DNA of 64,000 nt from Mixia osmundae IAM 14324 (lineage: Eukaryota; Basidiomycota; Mixiomycetes; Mixiales; Mixiaceae), in NCBI RefSeq assembly GCF_000708205.1, contig NW_014575563.1:1936068-2000067 (forward strand). The letters run 5' to 3'. Every line of letters begins with the position of its first letter. The stretch's first letter is position 1. The position numbers were made by a program, and so were the translations under genes. Under the pieces are notes generated by a model. That model ran no database searches. It was given only the letters and a program-made list of their open reading frames with translations, and was not told where the DNA came from. Below, one piece after another: positions 11,096-22,448 of the stretch.

Positions 11096-12491
11096 ATGGT
11101 GGAACCCCACCAGCCTGTAGCGAGCACGTCGACAGCTCATCTGAAGAAGAAGCGACGAGCTGAGCGTCAGTTGAAGCCGGATGCAAACTCCTCAAAACTC
11201 GTCGACAATCAGCTTACACAGAGCCGCTGGCAGTCTGACGAGCGCAAACATGACGTGCAGGGTCCGGCAGAGTCTGAACAGAGCAAGGAACCGCGACAGA
11301 CAACGACAGAGCGCGCTGGCCGCTCGCAAGTGAGCAAGGTACCTCCGCATTCGGCTCTGCATTGGATCGTTGCTAGCATGCGCATCCCACTCGCACCTGT
11401 CTTCATGGGCGATCCAGACGAGGGGATCAGGCAATGGCTGGATTCCTACCTCATGCGGTTCGTCAGGGAGTCATCAGAGCGAACAAAGCGCCTGAGCCGC
11501 TCTCGAGAACAGATATCTACCCAGTCTGGGCGGAGTCTTGCTGTCATACGAGCTGCCTGTTCGACACAAAGATGCGCGTGCAGCCATGGTACCCTCTACT
11601 GGCTTCTTGGACCTGCAATTCGACGTCGATGCCCTTGTATTTCGGCCAGAGTTGCTCACTCGCCTAGGCACGCGACACACATAGATGCTCGCACCTTGCT
11701 GACCGAAAGGCACAGAGGGCCGGATCACCAACTCTACGCCAGGTCACATCAGCTTGCTCGTTTATGACCTCTTCAATGCGAGTATAGCGCGTCAGCATAT
11801 CGATCTTCGAGCGTACCGCTACGATCCCGACCGTGCTGTACCTCGCCCACGTGAGAAGAAACGGAAGCGAAAAGAGCGCAACAATTCGCAGGATCATGTC
11901 CTCTTCGAGACGGCAGACTATGAGGCCACATCAGACTCGCAAGGCGATGCAGGCTTGCTCAGACCTGATCCGACGGTACCGCTCGAAGATACGATGCACT
12001 CCGAACAAGGGCAGTGGGTACACAGGAAGACAAACGAGGTATTAGGCGATCAGACAGGCCATCTCAGCTTCACCGTCGTTGGGTCAGTAGCTCGCACTCA
12101 TTTGCACCAGAAGGTGCTCACTCTAGCCTTACTTGACGACAGGCTCACGTTTGCAAATCTGATGATATCCATCAAAGGCTCGTTGCTACAGAATCCAGCC
12201 GAACCGCCAGAGGAACGTGAACATGACGACGATGAGAACCAGACACGAGCTGGCAGACTTCATCTTGATGAAGACATACCCGCGACCGAGCTGCGAGAAG
12301 AGACGGTATCCTTCGAGCCTGCGCCTGCCAAAGCAATCATGTCAAGAGAAGACGCACAGATCAACCATCCTTCCGACGGCCGTGCGGGTCACAACCAGCT
12401 CGATGCAACAATCGCCGACCTTGCCGTGCCCGTCTCAAGCAAGGGCAGCAAGAAGCACAAGAAGAAGCGCAAGGATCTTGTCGATGACTGA
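11096..12491 (+). CDS. RPA43: DNA-directed RNA polymerase I subunit Rpa43
   Basis: Rpa43 forms the Pol I stalk with Rpa14 and contacts Rrn3 at the rDNA promoter. Four exons (11096-11457, 11513-11667, 11716-12082, 12143-12491) give 410 residues. The N-terminal tip domain reads ALHWIVASMRIPLAPVF ... YLMRYLPSLGGVLLSYELPV. The OB-fold domain reads GRITNSTPGHISLLVYDLFN, then WVHRKTNEVLG and LMISIKGSLLQNP. The tail is lysine-rich (KKHKKKRKDLVDD). The second intron (11668-11715) contains no usable GT and needs a GC-AG border (CTAG|GCACGC) to join LLTRL to EGRITN. Introns 1 and 3 are GT-AG. The stop is 23 bp from that of the next, convergent gene. Confidence 0.88.
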
Positions 12492-12514
12492 TTGCATGCC
12501 TCGATGTGAACATC

Positions 12515-15089
12515 TCATTCCATAGCGTGTCGTGTGCGTCTTGCCTGGGGCGCGACGAATGCCTTGCCTTCTTCGTGGTCTAGCTTGCCCGTCGGACTCT
12601 GGCCTGCCCAAGATGCGAGGCTGGTCAGGAAGCCGACATTTGTGTCGATGGCCGAACTCGCAACGATCGGTATCGCACGCGTCGGCATGGGTGGCGGAGC
12701 ATCTCGTGGTAGCGTTGGCTTGACAGACATGTCGGAGTAGCTCTTCATGCGCGTCAGTTGACGCACCGCTTCGCCCGAAGGTCCAACGCCCAGAGTGGCA
12801 GGCTTAGCAGCCGCTTCGACAGCTTTCAACCCATCTGCCATCTGACGAGAGGCAGTCGAAAGCATCAGCTTATCCGCAGGAGTTTCGCTCATAAAAGTCG
12901 ATCTGATGGACGAGTCAGAGAATCCTCGCCTGCGAAGAATCCTAGCCGGCACGTTGGCAGATACGGGCGCCAACGGCGCTCGCGCTACAGCAACCGGAGC
13001 TCGCAGAGCCCCTTTGATCTCATTCTGTGTGCGTCCGCCTGCAAAAATGCCAAAGATGTCGCCTTTGCGCGCCGTAGCTTGACTCAGGCTCGCAGGAACG
13101 TCGTAATCTGCGCCAGCAGAAGCAACCGCATTTTCGCCTTTTGCGCCAAATTCGACGTTGACAGTAGCAGAGGCAACGGCAGCGCAAGACGAAAGCTTGC
13201 TGGCCTGTCTGACAGGCACGCGAGAATGGCTATCTTGCTTCCGAAGTGGCGGTTTGTCCTCTTCTCGTCCGCTTGACAGACCAACGTAAGGCAGATATCG
13301 AGCAAGGGGTGCAAGCATGCCACCAGATGAGGCTGGCTCGGTCGTCGATAGCGCTATCGCATCCTCTGCCGCAGATGACACGTCGAGATCTTTGAGCTTC
13401 TTTGCCAAAGCGGGTTCGAGGATGATTCGGTTGAGCAGCGCCCGTAACCTCGAGACCTCGAAAAGCGTGTCTCGCAGAAGTTTGACAAGATTGACAAAGT
13501 CACGCCGACCTACGAGACTAGCGTGCTCGTCAAGTACGGCCAAGCTGGCCTGCTCACCCTCGACGACCCTGCGGAAGTGGCCTCGGAGGCCTTCGATTTC
13601 AGTGAGCTGTCCCGAAATGTGAGCGGGACATGATATTTTCAGGCCTGCGCACGTACAATGTCGCGCATGGTCGAGACAGCAAGTCGACTGACATCGCCGG
13701 GCAAGTGCTGACGCGCTAGTCTTTGCTCCAGTGATGCGACATCCGCCACCCGCAATCGAGCGAGTAATTTGCTGACGTGCTCTGTAAGCAGCGGCAGAGA
13801 GGCTGTGCGCATATCTCTGCCATTGAGGAGGTGTTGACGATCGCAGGCGGTCTCTTGATCCGAGAAGCTGCTCGATCGTGACAATTCTTCGCTCTTGCTG
13901 ATCGCACTTGCCCGTCCGTGCGGTGGAGGCCGCACAGATGACGTGCTCTGTGACAGCTCGGTTGAAGTAGACACGTCGCTAGGGAACAACGTCATTTCTG
14001 CCGGCGCAGCGCTGCATATCTCGAGAGCGGATCTTCGACGGGCAAGCTTAGGCGACATTCGCTGATACGAAGGTCGGGCGCGAACTGGCGGCGAATCAGG
14101 CGGTAGGATCTGACTCAACAAGCTGCCATGAGTCTCGTCGAGAGTCAAGGATTGAGATTGCGAATCGTCGGCTTTAGCGCGCAGATGGAGCTTGAGCTCA
14201 GCAACGCTAGCTCGTAGCAGCTCGTTCTCGTTGGCAAGCTCTCCAACGAAAGTGCTGAGATCTGACATATCTGGTGTCTTAACAGGAATATGAGAACTTG
14301 CGACGATGCAGCATGGCCAAGGGTGGCCTACATTGTTGACTGGCACAGTTGCATTACGGACGCGCTTGGCCGGCGCTATGACTTGCGGAGGCAGAGAAGC
14401 CGCTGATCGCGAGGAAAGATCACCCAGACGCTCGAGCGCTCGTCTGGCTCTGCTCTCGGCTGCATCAGCTCGATTGGTTTCGTTGGCAAGTTCTTGTCGC
14501 ATGTCTTGAGCATCCCTGAGCGCACCCGCCAGCCGCTTCTCGTTCGCTGAAAGCTTGACGTTATCTGCTTGTAGCTTCACATTGCGCGTCCTCTCTTCGG
14601 CCAGCGTCAGGGCTGTCGAACGAGCTGCCATTTCTGCCGAGTCAAGATCGTCAACGGTTGCTTGCAGTCGCTGTCATGCGGACGGTCAATGCTGAGTTTG
14701 CTTGGGTGACGTATACGCACCTGAGCCAAGCCAGCATTCTGTTGCTCCAGTAGCGCAAGCTTCTCGGTCAGCTGATCCTTGGCAGCTTGCGCCTGTCGGA
14801 GTGATTCTTGCAATTCTCGCTGCTCGGTGAGGAGGGCTTGCCCAACCTGGGCGGAAAGTACCAAGTCTCGTTCCAAGCCTTCAACCCAGCTTGCACGCTT
14901 TGACGAGAGGTCATGCCGGAATCTGGACTGTTCTGGGCTGCTGGCTGCAGAGTTGTCGTAGGACTTTCTGCATGGGCTCAAATTGGCTGCTGCATCGTCA
15001 AAGTATTGCGAGCGCCGCTGTCTGACGCCCTGTATGATGCTCTTGTAGCTGTCAAGATCGCCGGCGACAAAGCTCTGCTGGCCATCCAT
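12515..15089 (-). CDS. Coiled-coil protein with a Nuf2-DHR10-like domain
   Basis: A protein of roughly 800 residues starting MDGQQSFVAGDLDSYKSIIQ. Long heptad-rich coiled coils follow (ERDLVLSAQVGQALLTEQRE, LAEERTRNVKLQADNVKL, GELANENELLRASVAELKLH). A serine-rich middle precedes a conserved block, LTEIEGLRGHFRRVVEGEQA then RRDFVNLVKLLRDTLFEVSR, that resembles the fungal DHR10-like domain. The C-terminal third is Ala/Pro/Ser-rich and probably disordered, with RRRGFSDSS and RMKSYSD as possible basophilic phosphosites. GT-AG introns join VRDI-type ends to LTEIEG and LAQ to RLQATVDDL. Its cellular role is unknown to me; a structural, cytoskeletal or septal function is only inference. Confidence 0.7.
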
Positions 15090-15297
15090 GCGGACCTGAC
15101 ACCCGGCTCGTCGTCGTGCGCGGCCCTACAAAGTTGTTATTCGCGCGGCGCGTCTGTCTGGTGACATGACGACCGGCTCGGCTTCGGCGTCACGATATGT
15201 CCAGGCTACACAAATCTCTCGTAGTCTTGGAGGCCCCAGTGTGCAATATACAAGTGTATAAAGATGACAATATGATGATGGTCGGATGAGTGTACAA

Positions 15298-16973
15298 TCA
15301 TTGCATGGGCACAGCGAGCAGTGCAGCGCCGACGGCCGCGGTAGCGAGACCTCCAGCGCAATAGATACGATTCATGACCTGCCTGTGCAGTTCTGCCACG
15401 TAAGGATCCTCGAGCGCCTGTTTGCATAGACCTGTGAGCAAGGGTGGCAGCGTAATCAAGGCAACAGCCTAACCTTTTCCGGGCCAAAGACAGGCACTTT
15501 GGAGCCTGAGCCTACGTTACTGCCGCGTCGTGCACGTGGTTTGCCAGGCATCGCAGAAGCTGGACTGGAGTCGTCCACCGGCGATGCGATGGACTCAGCC
15601 AGCCAAGGACACTGGTGAATCAGATCCGGCGACGGCTCGTCCCAGGGACTGACGACGTTGTGAATAGCTGCAGAGGTGGGGCCTTGAGGCACGGTTCCTG
15701 TGCCTTCGACCTTGGGCGAGTCCAGACGAGCCGGCACGTCGTCTTGAGACGCTTCGAGCTCCCACGGGTACATCTGACGCGCTCCCCGACTGTTGACGAC
15801 GCTGCAGAATTTGAGAGCTGCCGAGTAGATTTGCATGGAGCCAAAGAGGATGAAGGGAAAGCCAAAGATTCGCCACCATCGCGCATGAGTGAGAAAGAGG
15901 AGCAGTAGTGAGATGAGAAGGCCGACGCCGACATCGATGGCGCCAATGATATACCAAAATTTGCTCTTCGGTCCGTTCGTGTTGGTTTCGGCGAACCGCA
16001 AGAAGTTAGGGAGGGTGACATCCTCCATCATAGTCCAGACTGCGTCTGCTGCCGCAAGGAAGACATCAGGATGAGTTGTGCCCTCGCACTGACGTGTTTC
16101 AGAGTTATAGGCCAGCAGATGCAAGATCTTTTCGCGTGAAGTCGATTCGAGGTTGAGTTCCTTCGACGAATGCGGCAAAAAGAACGTGTGCACGACGGCT
16201 CCGACCTCTTTAGCGAAAGGCAGACCGACTTTCCGATCGACATGGTATCGCTCTAGCATGCGGTCCGTGCGCGTTTTGGACATTGACAAGGAAGAGGCTG
16301 CCTCTGGCTCACAATACGGTACTTCTTCGGGTGCTACGATCGCGTCTGAGGCCGTCTTCTCGTCCAGTGATGCAGTATCTGATTCTACTCTGAGGTCTTC
16401 GCGTCGACTGGCATCTATGAGAGTCGAATTAATGAATGCCGCCGCTTCTGTAGGCCCGTGACTCTGCTGGCGGACGCGTTCGGTCTTTGCGGTCATATTA
16501 GGTCTGAGCCTCCACCATCCGGCTTTGCCAGAGTTGAAGAACCTCTTGCGCTCACGAACGCTGCTCGCTACTGATCGCGCATAACGGACAGAGGCTGGCC
16601 GGTAGAAATCCATTGGAGGCGCTGGACAGCTGGCCTGGATGGCCGCATCTTGAGCAAAGAATCTCTGGCGATAGTTTTCGAGCCAAAAGTAGAATTGCAC
16701 GTTCTCCAGTGAGTGTTCCTGAGTGTTATGTGAGTGTCAGCTTGCCAAGATCTCACACCCGAATCGATCTACCTGGTGTTTTGCAAACGATTCGAACTCG
16801 GCAAGCGAAAGGGGCGAGCACCTGCGAGACTCGTGAGCAGGATCTCATAGTCATCTGCCGGTGCGAGCGCACCTCTGGCCTTGTAGAACCTCTTCGAGAC
16901 TGATATCGGCTTTGCTAGGCGGTCCCGCGCGTGAGAAACCTTCGACACCGCTGGTGCCGCTCTTTTCTGCCAT
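15298..16973 (-). CDS. RAX1: Rax1-like RGS-domain membrane protein (bud-site/polarity landmark)
   Basis: Rax1 is a fungal plasma-membrane protein that combines an RGS-like domain with C-terminal membrane segments and marks polarity sites with Rax2. The start MAEKSGTSGVEGFSRAGPPS leads through a short exon (SLAEFESFAKHQ) into EHSLENVQFYFWLENYRQRF, typical of RGS domains. The second RGS half is SREKILHLLAY ... DAVWTMMEDVTLPNFLRFAE. Two hydrophobic segments follow (GAIDVGVGLLISLLLLFLTH and FPFILFGSMQIYSAALKF). A last exon (from about 15420 to the stop at 15298) adds VFGPEK-ALEDPYVAELHRQVM and a final hydrophobic helix. Three GT-AG introns were traced. The protein is about 490 residues. Confidence 0.82.
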
Positions 16974-17328
16974 GGTCGCGCGCTGATCGAGGTCCGGAAG
17001 GTACTATGGGTCTCGCAGGTTGTCCTGCCTCCAAGACGAGGCGAAATAGTCGGTGGCCGTCCTCTGTCTGCTGCGCCGCTCGCGCCTCGCCAGAGCCGGC
17101 GAGAGATCGTCGCGAATTAAAGTTCAGAAGTCAAATTGGGCAAAGATTGTCTGCTCGCCGCATCAGTCGGCTCGTGCCGTCGATAAGATGATCGTCGGAC
17201 ACGACAACACTTTCAGCATCCTATCACCGGATGCGCTGCTTCATGTTACCCCGTTGCCATGCCGCAGGCAGTTTTGCTCCTGACAGGTCGTTTGCTGCGA
17301 CCACTCCCGTCTCCTCACCGCAGTAGGC
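16974..17328. other. Intergenic region between divergent RAX1 and a secreted-protein gene
   Basis: 355 bp between two start codons on opposite strands. No protein with recognisable motifs is seen. A less GC-rich patch near 17110-17150 contains TCAAATTGGGC, possibly a promoter element. Confidence 0.4.
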
Positions 17329-17845
17329 ATGAGACCCTTGCCAGCGCTCGCGTATGCTTCAGCGCTCGGCTTGTGTCTTGCGAGCCCGTTCGGCGCATCC
17401 GGCAAGACGACAGGCTTCTCGTGGTTCGATTTTGAGCACCTCTTCTACGATGACAATGGCAACGGAAAGACTGCGGAACAAACATACGCCTTGCCCCCTT
17501 TGCATGACATCACGAAGCGCGATCTGCAGAGCTACTATATGGTCTGGACGCTAATGGCAGACTGTCCGAAAGTTGGTGAATTCTATGCTGCAGATGCGAG
17601 CGTCCGTTGCACTATCGCCGCGCCGACCATAGCCTGGCCAAACCACGTGGAATGTGTATGTCAAGCAGCCGAGCGCGTCATGCGAACTGATGCATGGGAT
17701 CTGCAAGAGCAATACCCATCTGATCACAAAGGTTGTCACGGAGGATCAACTTGTCAATAGAGACGCGGACAAGAACTATGCGCGAATCGTCGTCGTTATC
17801 GAAGGCAGCCCAGCAGTGGGCGAGCGCTATATGCTCCGGCGGTGA
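17329..17845 (+). CDS. Small secreted cysteine-containing protein, unknown function
   Basis: The first exon starts with a clear signal peptide (MRPLPALAYASALGLCLASP, cleavage likely near FGASG) and continues FSWFDFEHLFYDDNGNG to DCPK. A GT-AG intron at 17572-17632 joins this to PGQTTWNVYVKQPSASCELM, HGICKSNTHLITKVVTEDQL and YARIVVVIEGSPAVGERYML, ending at 17845. The spliced protein has about 151 residues with three Cys after the signal peptide and alternating hydrophobic strands suggesting a beta-sandwich. Reading straight through exon 1 instead gives a stop at 17760 and a less protein-like tail. I do not recognise a family. It may be a lineage-specific secreted or effector-like protein. Confidence 0.6.
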
Positions 17846-18361
17846 ACGAGCGATACTGACCCTGTGGAGCAGAGCCAGAAACGAGCTGGACGCCTCTCGC
17901 ATACGCTTGCTGCCGTGCGACCCTCGTCTGGCCCTTTCGTATTCATCTTGAGAATCGCCAAATCGAATCGCTTAGTCCTCACGTCTATTCGTTCTGCCAA
18001 CCAAATATACATGCTGGAGCTGATCTGCCGCCCGTATGCCCTTATGGTATCTATTCGGTACGTACGCATGAGATCAAAGGGCCAAAGTTCAAGGCGAGAC
18101 GGATGCCAGGTGCATAATCCCTTTCCGCTCATACAGGAATGCGGCGGCATTCACAAGAGTATTACTTTCATGCCATGACGTCTTTGCATCGTACTTTTGC
18201 ATGGATCACAGCGTCACATCGCATAGTCTGGTTGAGTATGTACTGCGTGTGACAGGGTGTAGCTAGCTCCCTACAGTAGACCACGGTCGACACAACTTTT
18301 TTTGACATCGCGCTCTTTCTTTTCTGTCGGTTGCATCCGGAATTTGGGATCTTGCGGCGCT
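17846..18361. other. Intergenic stretch without a recognisable gene
   Basis: 516 bp between the small secreted-protein gene and NOC2. A 104-codon open frame (17864-18178) overlaps this region, but its composition is unremarkable and no motif is visible. The NOC2 side contains a CTTTTTTTGACATCGCGC patch near 18296-18313 that could be a promoter element. Confidence 0.4.
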
Positions 18362-20916
18362 ATGGCAGGCGGTCAGAGCAGCAAGCGAACGATCAAGTTC
18401 AAGCGCAACCATCTGAATGATACCATCAAGGACCGTCACAAGCATCGTGCGGCCAAGCAGAAAATACAAGGGAAGCAAGCAAAAAAGCCTTCAGTCATCT
18501 CGCGCAAGAGCAGAAAGCTGGAAAAATCTGAAGCGCAAGATGACCTGACCATGCGGATCGATGACGACGGATCAGATGACCAGCTTGGATTCGGGGACGA
18601 CGAGTGCGCCCGTCTTTACCACGCTGAGACGGAGCTCAAGGTTGCTACAGTGACGCTGTCGAGCCAGAAGCAGCAGATGACTTGTCAGATCAGGTAAGCA
18701 GCCGCAGTTCATGCTCGCGAGTCTCAATCGCTGACAAGCTTTGAGCAGATGCAGGACTCAGACGCGGGCTCTGTCAATGACGACGACTTGAGCGACTTGC
18801 AAGGTATGTCACATCGCAAATGCAAGAACAAGGCACGACTGACATGAGCATCACAGACGACGCAAAGTCGCACAAGCTCAATCTCGAAGCGTTGAAGACC
18901 AAAGACCCAGAGTTCTACAAGTATCTGCTCGAAAACGATCGCGAATTGCTAGCATTCGACGAGGACGACGAGGCAGAGCGCGCGAGTCAAGCGTCAATGG
19001 AGCAGCCTAAAACGAAGAAAGGCAAAGACAAGGCGGTCATGCCTGATGCTATCGTGGTCACCAAAGAACTCATCCAGTCTTGGTCACGTCAAATTTTGCA
19101 GGTATGTCTCATCAAGGCCTTGTGAAGCGGATTAGTCTGACATGAACGCAGTCGCATTCGCTGCATTCGCTCAGAGAACCTCTGCTTGCTTTCCGCTCTG
19201 CAGCAGCTAGCGGTGCAAATGCCGACGGGAATACTGCTGCAAAGTATATCATTCAGACGCCGAGCAGCTTCAACAGATTGGTCAACCTTGTGTTACGCTA
19301 CGTGCCACTCGTGCTTGCTCAGCGCGTGCCGTATAGAGAGCTGCCCAACGGACGCTTGTAGGTCTGCTAGTGCACTGACTCAGTTGCGCTGATGCACGTG
19401 TGCTTAATAGTAAGACTCCTAATACCTCAAGACAATATGCATCCGCGCAGCGTATCGTCAAATCTTACTTTGCTTCTCTGGTCCAGCTCCTCGAGCAAGT
19501 CACGGATCCAGATCTACTTCGATTGTCTCTCACAGAAAGCGCTAAATTGCTTCCGTATGTTATTGGCAATCGCAAAGTCCTCAAAGACTACCTCAAGGTA
19601 AGCGCCCTCAATAAGTGTACCCACGTCTGCTCAAGGTCGTCGTCCAGGCACTCGTCAGCCTTTGGTCGGGACCGTCTGCTGATCGCGTAAAATTGGCTGC
19701 AATAATTGTGCTTCGCAAGCTCGCACTTGCCGGTGATGCTGCCGTGCTCGACGATATTCTCAAGGTCTGTAGACGGCGCATCGCCGATGTACCGCTTATT
19801 GATCAGCGCATTCCAGAGAACATATGTTAGCTTGTTATCGGTCGCCCGACGTACGACTGCTTTCACTCTGCCTACAATCAATCTGCTCAAGAATTCGGCA
19901 TCCGAGCTGTATCTGCTCAAGCCAGAAGTGACGTATCAGCTTGCTTTTGGCTATATTCGCCAGCTCGCGATCCAGTTACGAAACAGCATGAAGCTGAAGC
20001 AGAAGGTTGTTTGACCGTCGCGATAGCAGATGGCAGCTAATGGCCGCGCAGGACGCTTCGGCTGCCGTCTATAACTGGCAATGGGTACATGCGATAGACT
20101 TCTGGTCCATTGTGCTTGCTTCCGCCTCAGATAGCTCGACAGAGCCTGCACGAGGCGCGAGCTCTCTGCACCAACTTGTATTCCCGCTCGTGCAGATCTC
20201 GCTTGGAGCAATGAAGTCAGTCCACTGGAAGCAGCTCATTGCTGTGCTGATGTGAGGCAGACTGACCCCCAACACGAGATATCGTCCGTTCCACCTTCAC
20301 CTTTGTCGAAGCTTGCTGCGGATCATGCAGCGGAGCGGCACTTACATCCCGTTGGCGGCAATTTTGGTCGAGTCGCTCGATAGCCCCGACTTTACGCGCA
20401 AGGCCAAAGCGAGCAGTCTCAAACCGCTCGATTGGCAGTACTACATCCGCACGCCAACGCAGTATGAAAAGACGCGCGTGCAAGCTGACGGTCTCGCGGA
20501 GGAGATTGTCTTCCTACTGCTCGAGTTCTTTGCAACCCAATCGCTGTCCATCGCCTTGCCAGAGCTATCGATACCTGTCATCATGGTCATGAGACGACAT
20601 GCAAAGAACACAAGTAACACCAAGCTCAATGCCGGACTACGCGCTCTGATCGAGAAGGTCGAATCTAATTGCGCATGGATCAAATCGAAGCGAGCATCTA
20701 TTGAATTTGCGCCCAATAACCGCGAGGAAGTGGCAAGCTTTTTGCGCGGCGAAGACGCCAGTAAGACGGCACTCGGCCAGCATCTGCGACTCCAGACTAA
20801 GCTCCGTGATCAGAGACAAGCTCTACTGGAGCGTGCTGTCAGTGATTGCTCGCCTAAGACCGCTCAGAACTAATGGCTTTCTGCAGGCTCAAGACGAGGA
20901 GGCTGACGAGGCTTAG
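18362..20916 (+). CDS. NOC2: Noc2, nucleolar complex protein for 60S intranuclear transport
   Basis: Noc2 pairs with Noc1 or Noc3 and accompanies pre-60S particles from nucleolus to nucleoplasm. The basic N-terminus MAGGQSSKRTIKFKRNHLND is followed by an acidic stretch, then LEALKTKDPEFYKYLLENDR, a hallmark of the family. The HEAT-like Noc2 domain runs over several exons: FNRLVNLVLRYVPLVLAQRV, KTPNTSRQYASAQRIVKSYF, LPYVIGNRKVLKDYLK, KNSASELYLLKPEVTYQLAF, SGTYIPLAAILVESLDSPDF and PLDWQYYIRTPTQY. The last exon encodes AQDEEADEA. About nine introns were traced, all GT-AG. The start at 18362 is the first ATG and gives the expected basic N-terminus. Confidence 0.9.
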
Positions 20917-21056
20917 ATCCTGAGAGGTATCTCACAAAGTCATTGTAGCCGACGTATCGTTGCGATCAAAGGGCTCGAATGCATAGATCTGGCTGCTACT
21001 AATGATGTCGCCCGGCCTGTCAGCTGCCAGACTTGCGTTGCGATATCCATGTGGGG
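20917..21056. other. Intergenic, NOC2 3' flank
   Basis: 140 bp between the NOC2 stop and the left edge of the repeat copy. It likely holds the NOC2 3' UTR. No other feature is seen. Confidence 0.4.
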
Positions 21057-21699
21057 TGTATATTACGTAATGATTTTCTGTCACAAATACGCGCGCCCGT
21101 CGTGCGAATTCCCCCCGCGCAAGACTTGGCGACAAACTGTCGAGCGAGGCCAGCCAGTCACCACAGTGCCGACGCAGAGGTCACACGACCTCTCTGGCGA
21201 CATCTATCAGCTCGGTAAAGACACTTCCGAGGTTCGTGTGGGCTTCTCTGACTGGGTCATCGTGCTGATGATTCGCCTTGTTGACAGCTTCTGTCGACAA
21301 TCTGGCGAGCAAACTGGCGATACTCTCAGCCCTTCTCAGCCTCGTCAGCCGTTCNNTCGNGCCCGACTACAAGNGTTTGTNGCTTCCAGCTCCGGTGCTG
21401 GCTCATCGGCAACTGTCTCGAGCGGCCTGCTCGCCCTACCTCTAACCCGTAGAATACACTTCTGCCTAGCAAATCTATGAGCCGATTTAGGGTTGGCACT
21501 GGCGGTGAGATTTCGCTAGGAGAGGAGTTCCCAGGTCTGCCTCCGCTATCGGTCCTCGAACACTTGCGCTGGATTGCAGATGTCAGNCCNNGGACNTTGC
21601 GNGCAGCGGTTGGTTTCTAGGTATCTGGCCAACACTGCACGTGAAAGAGGTCCGCATCTGCTTTGCCTTGTGCCTCCCCTCCTCGACCGCCCGATGGGC
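21057..21699 (+). repeat. 643-bp dispersed repeat, copy A (family unknown)
   Basis: This segment matches 44986-45628 in inverted orientation over its full 643 bp, at roughly 95% identity and with no apparent length difference. Outside these limits the flanks are unrelated. The copy begins TGTATATTACGTAATG. It carries several ambiguous bases (N) between 21355 and 21602, suggesting difficult assembly or polymorphism. Both copies keep a frame of about 140 codons open at the same place, but it resembles no protein I know. Candidate origins are a solo LTR, a non-autonomous element or a plain segmental duplication. No internal retroelement gene, terminal inverted repeat or clear target-site duplication was seen. 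Confidence 0.75.
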
Positions 21700-22087
21700 T
21701 CCTAAACAATTCGACTACAAATAAGACGAGAGCGAGAGCGGAACAGCACTGCCGATACACGGCGAGCCCAGCACTTCAAGTCTGGCGGCGCCAACTAATC
21801 TGACGAGATCCGGCGAGCCACCGCCTCGTTCCTTGCTAGCCTTCAACGTACAATCAAAGAACACATCTGGCAATCAGCGCGAAAAGTCACCGCTCACCAG
21901 CGGCCTGGCTGATCTCAATGCAATCCTGTCGCGCTCAAAAGTTGCGTGAGAGTTCTGGTTGCGAAGTCGTACAATTTGAGACATGGAGTCAGAGCCGTCG
22001 GGCTACGAGGTAGAGCTCAGTTTCTCGCGGTCTTCCAGACAGCGTTGTATACATACCAGCAGCATCTAGCAATCTACCCCGCCTGAT
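21700..22087. other. Intergenic stretch between repeat copy A and a secreted-protein gene
   Basis: 388 bp without a recognisable coding region, RNA gene or repeat. It is comparatively AT-rich near 21700-21730 and 22040-22080. Confidence 0.4.
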
Positions 22088-22448
22088 ATGCTCAGCCGCG
22101 CCCAGCTGATATGTACGACACTGCTAGCTCTCGCCTCGTGCATAGTCGTGTCAGCTTCGACCGCAAAGTTTGATCTGACCAAGCGCTGGCGAGGGGACAC
22201 TCGCTGTCTCTTGCTTGCTGATCTCACAAACACAAAACAGCCTGCCTTGTACGACTTCAGTCTCGTCTGGAACGACGCTACCAAATATTTCGACGGCATT
22301 GTCGGTTGGTCGTGGCCTTCTCTCTGAGTGCGATGCCGCTGTTTAGACTGCGGCACGAACAGTAAATACCGATAGGGTTGGCTACAAAGCTGCCACGTAT
22401 ACATCGAATGACTATGATAGCCATCTGAGCAATTTCGATGGTCTGTAG
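22088..22448 (+). CDS. Small secreted protein, unknown function, possibly eroded at its 3' end
   Basis: The first exon encodes a strong signal peptide (MLSRAQLICTTLLALASCIV, cleavage near SAS) and then AKFDLTKRWRGDTRCLLLAD and YDFSLVWNDATKYFDGI. A 46-nt GT-AG intron (22301-22346) joins this to TAARTVNTDRVGYKAATYTS and DYDSHLSNFDGL, then a stop at 22446-22448. Downstream in the same frame, after a second stop, lies another open stretch (about 22464-22607) that looks like protein (TVIHKGRWRWSIFVIYHPLE). The gene may therefore once have been longer, or it may have an exon structure I cannot resolve. Family unknown. Confidence 0.45.

Noticed and set aside
16740-16810. GATTCGAACTC resembling a tRNA B-box
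   Set aside because: It lies in the coding sequence of RAX1 exon 2, and no A-box or cloverleaf can be formed around it.
17654-17760. A frameshift in the small secreted-protein gene near 17650
   Set aside because: Two overlapping frames first suggested a frameshift, but a normal 61-nt GT-AG intron at 17572-17632 joins them cleanly.
21057-21699. The open frame in the 643-bp repeat as a real gene
   Set aside because: Differences between the copies are not concentrated at third codon positions as far as I can see, no domain is recognisable, and no introns or start context fit; it is treated as repeat sequence.
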